Source of the DNA: Diaporthe sp. PMI_573
Lineage: Eukaryota; Ascomycota; Sordariomycetes; Diaporthales; Diaporthaceae
Length of the DNA: 64,000 nucleotides
NCBI GenBank assembly: GCA_021399435.1
Contig: JAJTUP010000012.1
Coordinates: forward strand, 186,001 to 250,000
Reading direction: 5' to 3'
The position numbers and the translations under genes were made by a program. The notes beneath the pieces are model-generated. The model was given only the letters and a program-made list of their open reading frames with translations, was not told where the DNA came from and did no database searches. This document shows, piece after piece, positions 32,379-42,729 of this stretch; the stretch's first letter is position 1; each line of letters begins with the position of its first letter.

Positions 32379-33096
32379 GGCAAGCAATGAGAAGTGTCGA
32401 GGCCAGCGTTGATGAGCGAGATTTAGTGGTACCGGTAGGGGTTGACCGCACGATCTAGGAGAAACAGGCGCCGTATGCAGGTAAAAATGTAGGAAGCGAT
32501 GATTAGAATATCAAAGCAGAGCGAAGCAAAGAAGCGAACATCGATCAATATGAGGAACCTGATGAGGTGAGGCAATGATGGGAGAAGAAACGGAAAGGAT
32601 AAAAGACGACGTCAGCCAGTCCCGAGATGGACGCAGACGGAGGCTCACTCAGCAGCCGAGTACACAGTAGGGGTGCATTACGGCACGGCACCGCTGATCG
32701 ACGGCGTGCGACGGCGTGCGAGACAAGCGTCCGTCCCAGCAACGTGGTTCGGCGAATGGCCCCATTGGTGGCACAGGCCCCTGGACCCACTAGACGGAGT
32801 GTTCCGCTGTTCCACCCTTAGGACGGGGACGGGATATCATCAACCAACCAACCAACCAAACACCAAGACATACACATCTCGAGTCTGCACTGCACCCACC
32901 AGTCAGTCAGCCAACTCACTCCAAATCGATCAATCTAGTTTTTCGGCTACTCATCTCTTATGCATTTTGTATCAGCAGAACTTTTAACAACCACTTCGGC
33001 CGCACTGGCCCTAATTGTCGGGTCTGAGTCATGTTCCTGTGTTGCTGACCAGCTACGCTCTCATCTGTCACTCCCTAAGGTTTGCCGGAGTTCATC
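32379..33096. promoter_or_regulatory. Divergent promoter region, LCCL and QTRT2 genes
   Basis: 718 bp shared by divergent genes. It includes a CCAA tandem tract (about 32842-32860) and CA-rich sequence. No gene is supported. Confidence 0.5.
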
Positions 33097-34662
33097 ATGA
33101 GTGACAAGAGTAAGGCTGAGGCTATGAGGTTCGAAACGCTGAAGGCGGCCGGGGGCGATGGGCTGGTAGCGAGGCTGGGCAGGCTTGTGCACCCACAACG
33201 CCAGGCCGTCGACACGCCGAATTACTTTGCCGTGGCGTCCAGAGGCGCGGTCCCTCATCTGACCCCAGACACCATAGCAAGGCATGGCGGGTTCCCAGGA
33301 GCTTATATGGCCATGGAAGACAGTGAGTCTGCTTGCACAGGATCGTGAGGGCACCGCCAGGCTGAATATTTGCGTACAGTGGTTGAGAAGACTCAGAAGA
33401 AAACCACGAGGATACCAGCCGTGCAGAAGGTTCCCGCGGCAGATGGGAAGCGTCTCCATGCCTTCACAGCATTACCTTCGTCTTCAGTCACGATATTAGG
33501 CCCACGCAGGGTCCCTGCGGTCAAGGCTCCCATCGGCAACAGTGACAACTACATCCAGATTTTCACCTCCAATGGCTTTCAGGCTCTGAGAAACCCAGAC
33601 TATATCAACGCCATCCAGGCGTTGAAGCCGGACATAGCCATTCCCCTGGCCGATATTATCTACGGCTCAGAGACGACGCCACAATCCAAGAGCATCCACA
33701 GGATGTGCGAGCGCACAGAGGAGTGGATGTCTGAGGTCCACAAGACCCTGGATCTGGACAACCTACGCTCATCAAACACTTCAATCTTCGCGCCAACACT
33801 ACCTGCCCCATATCCCATGCAGTGGGAGTACCTGGACCGCCTGTCCGATGACATGGTCGACATGCTGAGCGGTCTCGCCATCTACGACGTAGACATCCTC
33901 CCAGACCTGGCCAACTACCCAGCCCTGACGCCCCTCGCACGGCTATCCCTCGACCCCCCAGCAACACCCCACGACATCCTGCGGCAGGTCGCCCTCGGCG
34001 TCGACGCGTTCCTCCTCCCCTTCATCAACGCCACCTCCGACGCGGGGGTGGCCATGACCTTCACCTTCCCAGCGCCGACAGGGCAGCACCCCAACAGCGA
34101 CAACACAGCCGGCGGGACAGGCCTCCTTCCCTTGGGGACGGACCTCACGGGCCTGGAGAACACGACCTCCCTAGAGCCCCTGGTCGCCTCCTGCACCTGC
34201 TACGCCTGCACGCACCACCACCGCGCGTACCTGCACCACCTCCTCAACACGCGCGAGATGCTCGCCTGGACCCTGCTCCAGATCCACAACCACCACACCG
34301 TCGCAGGACTCTTCGCCGCCGTCCGGGCCTCCCTGGCGGGGGGAACCTTCGAGGACGACCGCAGAGCCTTCCAGCGGGCGTACGAGGCCGAGTTCCCGCT
34401 GGGCATGGGGACGCGGCCCCGGGCGAGGGGGTACCATTTCAAGACCGAGGGCGGGGATGAGAAGAGGAACAAGCCCGCTTGGGGACACCTCGACGGGGAC
34501 AAGGAGGCGGCGGGGGAGAAGGAGAAGGTGGTTGTTGTGGCGGAGAAGCTGCGGGCTAACGGCATCGAGACGCCGCTGGTGCCTGATGCGGACGCGGACG
34601 CGGCCGACCTGGTCATGGAGGATTTTGCCGAGATAGATATTAACAAGGCGCAAGCGGAGTAG
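33097..34662 (+). CDS. QTRT2: Queuine tRNA-ribosyltransferase accessory subunit 2
   Basis: Two exons, 33097-33322 and 33380-34662 (intron GTGAGT...TACAG, 57 bp), give 502 residues. The TIM-barrel TGT fold is seen in NYFAVASRGAVPHLTPD, IPLADIIYGSE and LDRLSDDMVDML. Near the C-terminus CTCYACTHHHRAYLHHLL with a later IHNHH gives the CxCxxC...H zinc site. Several catalytic features of the QTRT1-type subunit are not apparent, which fits the non-catalytic partner. With QTRT1 it forms the heterodimer that exchanges guanine for queuine at position 34 of tRNAs with GUN anticodons. The ~70-residue acidic/Lys-rich C-terminal tail is longer than I would expect. It is convergent with the AP-3 delta gene. 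Confidence 0.9.
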
Positions 34663-34898
34663 ACGGGCGTAGAACATCAGGTTAGTGTGCTAGGTAGGTT
34701 TTGGGGTGGGTGAAAAGTCATGTTATTGAATACATCACTCAGCATAGACCATTTTCAGCAGCCTGCGAAGTATGCATGGTCTAACCTGTGGGCCGTTGAT
34801 TCTCGTGCGCAAGTGAGACGTGGGGGACATGACCGAGCAATGTAAATGCACCTGACTTGCCACGCTTGAGCTCTTATTTATATGACAGTCTTGGGTAT

Positions 34899-37800
34899 CT
34901 AAGCATCATCCTGTATCTCGACCGGCGGCTTAGGTTTCTTTTTCTTCTTTGGTTTCACCACCGCTTCCCCAGCCTCGCCGTTGCCCTCTCCGCTCTGGCC
35001 GCCGTCATCAGCCGGAACAGCAGGCTTCTTCTTCTTCTTCTTGACCTTGGTCGCAACGGGCTCACCGGCCTCGCCGGCCTCGTCGGGGACGGCTTTTGGC
35101 TTCACGGACTTCTTCTTCTTCTTGACCACCGTTCCTTCCACCCCTTGAGCCACATGTATCCTCTCATTCGCCCTCTGCATCTCCAGCCGTAACCGTTCCA
35201 CTTCCTTCATCGCCTGGACCATCTCCGCATCCTCTCTCTTCTGCCTCTCAAAGTCGTATCCACCTTCTGCATTCGCTCCATTGTCGCCCTCGAGGCTCAG
35301 GCTCCCAAGAGTACTCGAGTCGACCTGGAGGAGTGACTGCTTGATCTTCTTGGCGCGCGCCTTCGCTAGACTATCGGAGGTGTTGGCCTCCGAGTCGTAG
35401 TTGCGCGGCGTAGACACGCCACTGCCGCCGAGGTTCTCGTCTTGGGCGACCACAATTCTCTGACGTGGCTTTGGCCGGGGCGCAAATTGTCTTGGTGATG
35501 TAAGGGCAGGTGCGGTCTCGACGTTACCCAAGTCAAGCTGCATGATAGGTATGGCGTCAATATCGAGGTCGGGACCGTTCTCGTTTTGCAAGATGCTGTG
35601 AATGGGTGTCGATGTGCCGGTGCGACTAGAAGGTTCACCGATGTAGAAAGGGTCGTCCTTGTTTCTCTCGGCGCGCTCTGCCTTTCGCCTCGCCAGGATG
35701 TCGGCATCCAGGTAGCTTTCCTCGCTCGCTTGGTACGACGTCACAACTTCCTCGGGAGCATCCGCGAGTCGGTTGATCGCCGGCTCACTGGACGAGATAT
35801 TTGTAGCTGGTGGTTTATTGTGGTAGTAGACTTCAAATTCATCCTCGTCTTCCGCTCTGAGGTGAAGGTCGTCTGCTAGTGACAAGAGGTTGCCCAAATT
35901 GGGATGTATCGGCTCGTCTAGGTCGAGACCTTGTGGCAGGGGCACGTTCAGCTGCGCAGCAGGCGCCACGGAGTTCAGCTCCCAACCGGTGAACAGAGAC
36001 GGAATCGCTTGAGTGAGTAGGAGCGGTGGGTCTTGTTGAACCTCCTCCGTGGAAGCATCTTGCGCGGACACAGCCTCAGAGGTGAGTTTGAGAAGCTCCG
36101 TAAACTCGACTGCTCTTTCTTGAACTTCCAAGTTCGGGTGAAGTACGAGAGGCTCCAGTACGTGAACTATGCGCGCCAGGAGCAGTGACGTCTTCGCTTT
36201 TCGTTCCGATGTCCAGAGCTCCAAATCGCTCCCTGTAGCCTGAGCGAATATCTTGATAGTTGCTTGAAGGCAAGCCGCAAGGACATCTGGGTCGTTTGCG
36301 CGTGGTACCAGCTGCAGCAGATATCCTAGGGTATCTTCTGATGCCAGCAGTTGGTCGGAATACTCCCCCACAATCCATGCCACAGGTCTCAAAGCTCCAG
36401 CAGTGACCAGTTGCGCCGAGGAGGTACAAAACTGGCGCAAGATCAACTCGGCAGCGCCAACCACAATTGGTCGGATTGCCTTGACTTTCACTGCCACGCT
36501 TCTCAGTTCGTCTCCGATCCTCGCTGACACGTCTCCGGATGAAGCTTTGGTGTTCGTTGCAGCCTGGTCTACAGCCTCTTTCGACGGTCCGGGAACAGGG
36601 GCCATCCGTGCAAGTTGTGTCAAGATGTCGATGTACCATTCGAAGTCGACAAGGTTGCTGTAATTGTCTCGAGAGCACATTGTCAATATCCTATTAATGA
36701 CGTCGACCTTGTAATCGTCTGGTAACGGTGGCGTCTGCTCAATCTCGTGTTCTTCCAGGTCAATATTGACCTCAGCGTCCGCGTCCGAATCCGAGTTGCC
36801 TTCCTGTCTTTGAGCAGCTGACCTGCCAGCCGAGGCGGAGCTTTTCAATTGCCTCATCAGGCGGCCGACAATGGACATCAGGTTATCGCTGCTGACCATG
36901 CCCTGCACTAGGTTCAGTGCCTGAACGCGTATTGTGATATCAGGATTGTCTATGCACTCCATGATAACATCCTCCTGTTGCGCTACCATGAATGGATGTG
37001 TGACCACGATTTTGTTGAATGCAAGCAAAGCAACATATTTGACTGTGTGGTGTTGTTAGATCAACCACTGTCTCTGAGGAATGGGGCATTCGTCTCTTAC
37101 GATTCGGGTCTCCGTCAACCATGATCATTCCGCGCAGCTTCGTGACACAGAGTGACGCTATCTCCTCGCTACCTGAGGCATCGTCGTCGCTTCCAAGGAT
37201 GCCTCCCTGGATGATGCCGTTGATACATTCATACAGTAATGACATGGCTGGCGTCGTTCGAATGAGGTCTGTCAGAGGAGGTAAGAGCTTTCGAACGAGC
37301 CGCGGCTCAAGCGGTGTCAAAGTAGCAAACTACGGGTCATTAGCAGTCAAATCGAAGATCCTTTGGGAGAATGAGTGCTCACCAGTTTGATCAACTTTAT
37401 TGCCATCCAGTTGTTGCCACCGTCCACGAGAAGCTCAAAAAGCCTCGGAGCGAGAGGCAAGAAGTCGTGGGGCCGCCTCCAACCAAGCTCACAGACGACA
37501 TTGACGATGGCGGCTGTGACACTTGGGTCTTCGTCCTGTGCCATAAGACGTTCCTTGATCTTTGGCCATGCTGCCCTCAGAGTTTCGGGATATACAAGAG
37601 CTAGTCTATACAAGGTGACTATTGTTTTCTTTCGTATTGAGGGATTCGTGTGTGTGAGTCGCGGAAGGAGGTCGGTCAGGGTGGAGAGCGCCAATGACGG
37701 TGTGATGAAATGAGGCAGGGCGTGTATCGGTAATGATATCGTATTTGTGACGCCTGAGGTGAGGTCCTGCAAAGGAGCTGGTCAGACTGACAGGGGCACA

Positions 37801-38272
37801 TTTCTGAAGGGGATCGGACTCGGAGCAGACCTTCTTCAAGAGATTCGTGGCCAGCATGAGAACCTCGGTGTCTGGCCGGTAGCTCTGGACTGCGCCTAGG
37901 TATCCAATGCGCTTCTGGTGGTATTTTGGGGAGGACATGACCTCAAGGACGTTAAAGGAGGCCCAGGACATGTCGTGACCCATCATCTCGAGGTAGATGA
38001 GCTTGAGCAAGGCGGTGGCCTTGATATCTGTCTCGGATAATTAGACTCGTACGAACAATACCCAACTCGGAGAGGTCATCGACTGACCCATGTCCTGGCC
38101 TCGAATCTCGGCGCGACATTCTTTTAGACAATTCTGAATGTATTCCTTCTCGTGCCCCTTGTGATTCCGAAGACCTCTGATGAGGTCGTAGAGGGATTTC
38201 TCGAACCTGCGTTGGTCTCAGCACCGATAGTTTCGCATAATTACACCCATAACCCAGCAGCTGTGCGTACAT
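34899..38272 (-). CDS. APL5: AP-3 adaptor complex, delta subunit
   Basis: Exons on the minus strand: 38272-38271, 38206-38088, 38027-37831, 37766-37383, 37329-37101 and 37042-34899, giving 1024 residues. The protein begins MFEKSLYDLIRGLRNHKG, the conserved start of AP-3 delta; its ATG is split, AT in the first exon and G in the second. Armadillo/HEAT-like repeats cover the first ~600 residues (ATALLKLIYLEMMGHDMSWASFNVLEVMS, VRKKT-type helices, CELGWR, LLYECINGII). A hinge follows with acidic patches, then a C-terminal tail with three Lys blocks. AP-3 sorts cargo from Golgi and endosomes to the vacuole. Five introns of 48-70 bp were all fixed by phase. It is divergent from EMC2 with a 649-bp shared upstream region. 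Confidence 0.92.
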
Positions 38273-38921
38273 CTTGTCGAAACCACAGGGCGACCGCGCC
38301 TCTCAAGCCGTGACGGTTGGTATGTAGGGAGGGAGGAGGAGGAGGAGGGAGGAGGTGTTCGGGCTCAGCGCGTGAGACAGGACAGACAGTGACGCATCCC
38401 TCCTTCTGGCATGTTGCAGTCCCTGCCAGCCCAAGTCGTCTTTGTAGGTTTTGGACCGATCTGCGAGGCACCTGTGCCACTGTGTATAAGTATTTGGAGA
38501 ATTCGGAGAGCTGTCAGCTGGTGTTGGTGGTAGTTGCTCTTGGTCGTCTGGGCTCGATTCGGCCTGGTTGGCAGCACATCATCGGCCTGCGTGTAGCTGC
38601 CCCACGTAACGAGTGTCAGGCGGTAGACGGCGTAATCGGTGGCCTGGTAGCTCGGCTTATCTCCCCGAGCCACACTGCGCCGCGCACGAACCGACCACAG
38701 TAAGTGCACAGGGAAGCTCCTGTCCCTGCCTCCGATCAGCAAGCAACCGGCGGGAGTGCGTACAGTGACAGCTCTAGTCTCCACTGCTTCATCCCATCTG
38801 TCCCTCCACCAGCTCGACTACACCTACGCAGACGCTCCGTCACGGCATTGCTCAACCACCCAGCAGCTGCATCCGCCATTTGACTACTTGGCTGATCAAT
38901 TGATTCGCTACACAACAAACC
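38273..38921. promoter_or_regulatory. Divergent promoter region, AP-3 delta and EMC2 genes
   Basis: 649 bp between divergent starts. It includes a GGGAGG/GGAGGA purine tract at 38328-38353. It must contain the AP-3 delta leader, because that start codon abuts an intron. No gene is supported. Confidence 0.5.
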
Positions 38922-40072
38922 ATGGCCCCCTCGCTCCTCCATCCTCCCAGCCACCTGTCGCCAGCGCAAGCTCTCGAGCTGTCGCAACGCGCTCCTGCAA
39001 TCCTCCAGAACTCGCCCCGCACGATCTCGTCCTCACCGTTGGCATCTCTCTTCTCGTCACCAGAAAATACTGAGCTATGGATGACTATCGAAAACCTGCT
39101 CCTCTCCTGTCTGCGTACAGGCGACGAGAAGGCGGCCCACGAGTGCCTCGAGAGATTAGTTCTGAGGTTCGGTGATGACAACGAGCGCATAATGGGCTTC
39201 CAGGGGCTCTTGAAGGAAGCAGATGCTCCCGACAACGCCGCGTTGGAGAAGGTGCTGAAAGAATATGACGATATCTTGGCCAAGAACGAGACCAACATTG
39301 TCAGTCACCCAGACTATCGCTGCTGGTGAAGCATGCAAGACTGACTTTGTGCCTGCAGCCCATCACGAAACGACGCATCGCGTTGCTCCGCACCCTGGGT
39401 CGGCCCGCTGATGCTGCGTCTGGCCTTTCAGCGCTCCTGGACTTTTGCCCCGTGGACGCCGAGTCCTGGGCAGAGCTGGCGGACATTTACTCCTCCCAGG
39501 GAATGTATGCGCAGGCTATCTATGCCCTTGAGGAAGTCTTGGTACTGGCTCCCAATGCCTGGAATGTTGGTGCCCACATACCTTGCCCTGACCATAACAA
39601 AACGCTGATGAACCGAGGCAGATCCACGCTCGTCTTGGCGAGGTCCAATACATGGCATCAACATCCTCGGGTGCCGACGAGGCTACCTCGCGCAAGTATC
39701 TCGCAGAGTCATTGAAGCGGTTCTGCCGAAGCGTTGAACTTTGTGACGACTACCTGCGCGGATACTACGGGCTGAAGCTGGTAAGATGCTTGTAATGACG
39801 GGAGCTTTTGCACGGTCTGTATTGACGAATTCCAGGTCACTTCGAAATTGTTGGAACCAACAGCAAAGCCCGGCAAACAAATAGATCCAGAAGACTTCGC
39901 AGTTCCGCCAACAGCTACCATTGAAAAGCTCAACGAGAAGAGCACTGCGAAATTATCTGAAATTGTGCGCCGTGGTACAGCGAAGGAGAGAGGCTGGCGC
40001 GGATACGAAGAATCTGAAGTCGAGGCAGCTCGCGAGCTTCTCTCGAAGGAATCCTCGGGCATCGTCAGATGA
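38922..40072 (+). CDS. EMC2: ER membrane protein complex subunit 2 (TPR protein)
   Basis: Four exons, 38922-39299, 39359-39565, 39622-39780 and 39836-40072, all joined in phase 0, give 326 residues. The TPR-containing core reads RIALLRTLGRPADAASGLSALLDFCPVDAESWAELADIY, YAQAIYALEEVLVLAPNAWN, then IHARLGEVQYMAS and SLKRFCRSVELCDDYLRGYYGLKL, which is the EMC2 pattern. EMC2 is the soluble cytosolic scaffold of the EMC insertase that places tail-anchored and polytopic proteins in the ER membrane. The second donor (GTTGGT) is non-consensus, but reading through it would hit a stop. ATG context is strong (ACCATGGCC). Confidence 0.92.
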
Positions 40073-42729
40073 GCGCAGCTCTTGCCAGCACAGCTAACAC
40101 GGGATCTCATCCATGAGGCAGCGGTGCCTCCAGCATGGCTGCATGTCTGGACCGCCATCTGTGAGTCACACGGAGCAGGAGCATAGCAGTGCGTTTCGAG
40201 CGGAGGACCAGTCAGAGAGCACTTGGACCCTATTGGGCCTGGCAACATGAACTTGCATGACCGGTGGACACTCAGCTCTGCAAGCTGGCAGTGCCATGGC
40301 ACGTGGCGCCAGTCGAAGCCGGATAAGTAACTGAGAGGACGCAAGGAGGCGGCACCAAATCTTCTGATTGTCGAGACACAGGCTCTCGCAGAAGTTCGTC
40401 GGTCGGGGTGCCATCATTTGACCGGGATGAATTGCAAGTGAGGCAGCTCGGTTGGGCCTCCGGATCCTCGTTCAGACGCAGGGAACAAGCTTGGGTCAAG
40501 CCGTTCGCCCGTACTTTTGGCTGATCGATCCCTTGCGTTTCGTTCGTTGCCGTCCGCTTCCCGTCAAGTGGCAATGCAACCACGAGGTCGGACTACTGTG
40601 AGCTATCGCAATGCGGCTCCCCGACGGCGAAGCGAGACGGTTCGCTGTGCCTTGTGCGCGCGGTCTATTTAGGCAATCCACATACAAGTTTAATGCATAT
40701 GTGCTTCCCCAAGCTGCATGGCATCCTTGAGGACTCTCACGCAGCGGCGAGTGGCAATGCAGGACAGCAGCCGAACCCAAAGATTTGCATAAAAGTGGCT
40801 GCAAGCTTGCATTGTCATCATCCCACCGCCTTTTGGCTGCGCGGCGGGATCGGGCCTTCGGACACCATCTCGCACTAAAAGGCGTGAAACAACCACGGAT
40901 AAGCTGTTCGACTTTTCAGGCGGGAGAACTTGGTACAGGTTCTGGGCCAATTCGCAAAGCTGCTGTGTCCTCGTGCCCTGTCAAATGCTGGCGTAATGCA
41001 CCTGCACCTGCAGCTGCAGGACTTCCGCTTCTGGCCGCGCCGAAGCATCTCCTTGTCCTAAGTTGCGTCAACATGCAGGGAGGATTTGCCCCGGCAACTG
41101 CGGTGGCACTGCTTACATACAGGCTGCGAGGGGCTAGACCAGCACGTTTGCAACAGCTTCAGGACCAGCTCGAGCGCTGGTTGCTAAAGCAAGAAAGAAG
41201 TCTAGGCCTCGGGATCTGGCTAGCCTCATGGGTAGCCCCTGGTATCTGTTTTGCACCGTTGTAACGGTTGTCGTCCGGCAGACTGGCTCTGCGCAGGCAA
41301 TAGCGCCTCCTACCGCATGTCCGGCTTACACGGGAGCTCCAGCCCGGTGTTATTGGACAAGAGGTCAGCCGACTCATCTGTACAGTACTGTACTGCAGTC
41401 TGATGATGGCGCACACCCCTCCCATTTTTTTGGGCAACATCTCTCAACAGATTCCTCGAGGCTTTCCCTCTGCGGATATCCGATCCGAGTTGACAAGGTC
41501 TCTCATGACGATACTGCTGCCTCACCCGTCGAGTAATTCGAGAGGCTAGGAGGCAGGAAGGGAAGTTCAAAGAGTGGGGCGGCTTTAATGCCTCGCCGAT
41601 CTGAGCGGACCCATCCGAAGAGGAGGGGTCGACATTCCCTCGGACTTTTTCTAAGGAGTTCTAGCCTTAACGTTGGGCAACAACAACATTAGACGCCAGC
41701 ACTTGGACCGCCTGACTCAAAGTCCACCTTCGTTGCACGACGAGGGAGATCTGAAGGGGTGTATAAAAGCTTCTGATAAGTTGTCGACTGCGCGGAGAAC
41801 AGGGACATCGAAAAGACGTCGAAAATCCCCCCCCCCCCCACAGAAGCCAGCTCGGGGCCCTTCCCTTGGCTGCCTGAGTCTGCTATAGGATTGGAGCAAA
41901 TACCCTGCCGCGCAGGAACACAGCAGTTGCTCCAGTTCCTAGTCATCCAGCCAGCGCACCACCTCGGGCCGCAGCAGGGTGTTCTTTTCCTTGTTTGAGA
42001 CCAACAGCCAGGGGACAAGCATTCCCGCCTAAAATCAGCTTGTGGAATAAACTTGCACGAGCCCAAGTCCCGGCCAAGGCTCACTTGGTACTTCGGGGGT
42101 CCCTTCACCGCAACCCCAGCTGAACGCAACCCAATGCGCCCGTTTCTATTCGAGCCCAACGTTGTCGTGACGCTCGTCCTGACCGGGTCAGCCCGGTTAG
42201 GTTCTGGCCGTTTTGCACCCGAAAACGCTGCGCAGGTAGATCTTTCTTGTCGCCTGAGCAGACTTACACGCACCCACTCATCACGCCTCCGTCACTCGCC
42301 CCAAAAACACTTGCACACGCACACGCACTCTCTCACACTCACACACCACCCTGACACACACAGCCTTCTGCCTCTTGCTTGCCCCTGCGTACAGCTCAAG
42401 CGCCATCATCTCGTGACGGCCCCGAACCAAAAGCTTACGCTCTCTGAGGCGGTGCGCCCATACACCGGCTGCTTCCATCATCGCACAACACCCTGGTCTG
42501 CCGGGTCGCGTCCTGCGGGGTTATTTCCTATACACAGTAGAGGCTGTCGCCGCCCCCCACCCCCCCCCTCGCGAATCCTGTCGCCACGATATCGGCTGGG
42601 TGTCATTCCAGCTGCACCAGACCAGGACGCTAGCTTGCAGCCGCAGTCCAAGGGAGGGCACCTTTGCTCCGGCCATCTCTTCGCAGATCGTCCGGCGCAA
42701 GGGGTCTTCACTCTACCACCATTTTCCCA
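40073..42729. other. Intergenic and probable long leader of the ULD gene
   Basis: 2.66 kb without a convincing gene. ORFs of up to 269 codons (42053-42862 plus, 41689-42273 minus) are low in hydrophobic structure and match nothing. A run of 13 C lies at 41827-41839 and a CA-rich tract at about 42308-42362. The last several hundred bp are C/T-rich and lead into the first coding exon at 42730. Confidence 0.45.

Noticed and set aside
41689..42273. 194-codon minus ORF
   Set aside because: Runs through a poly-C tract and has no recognisable domain.
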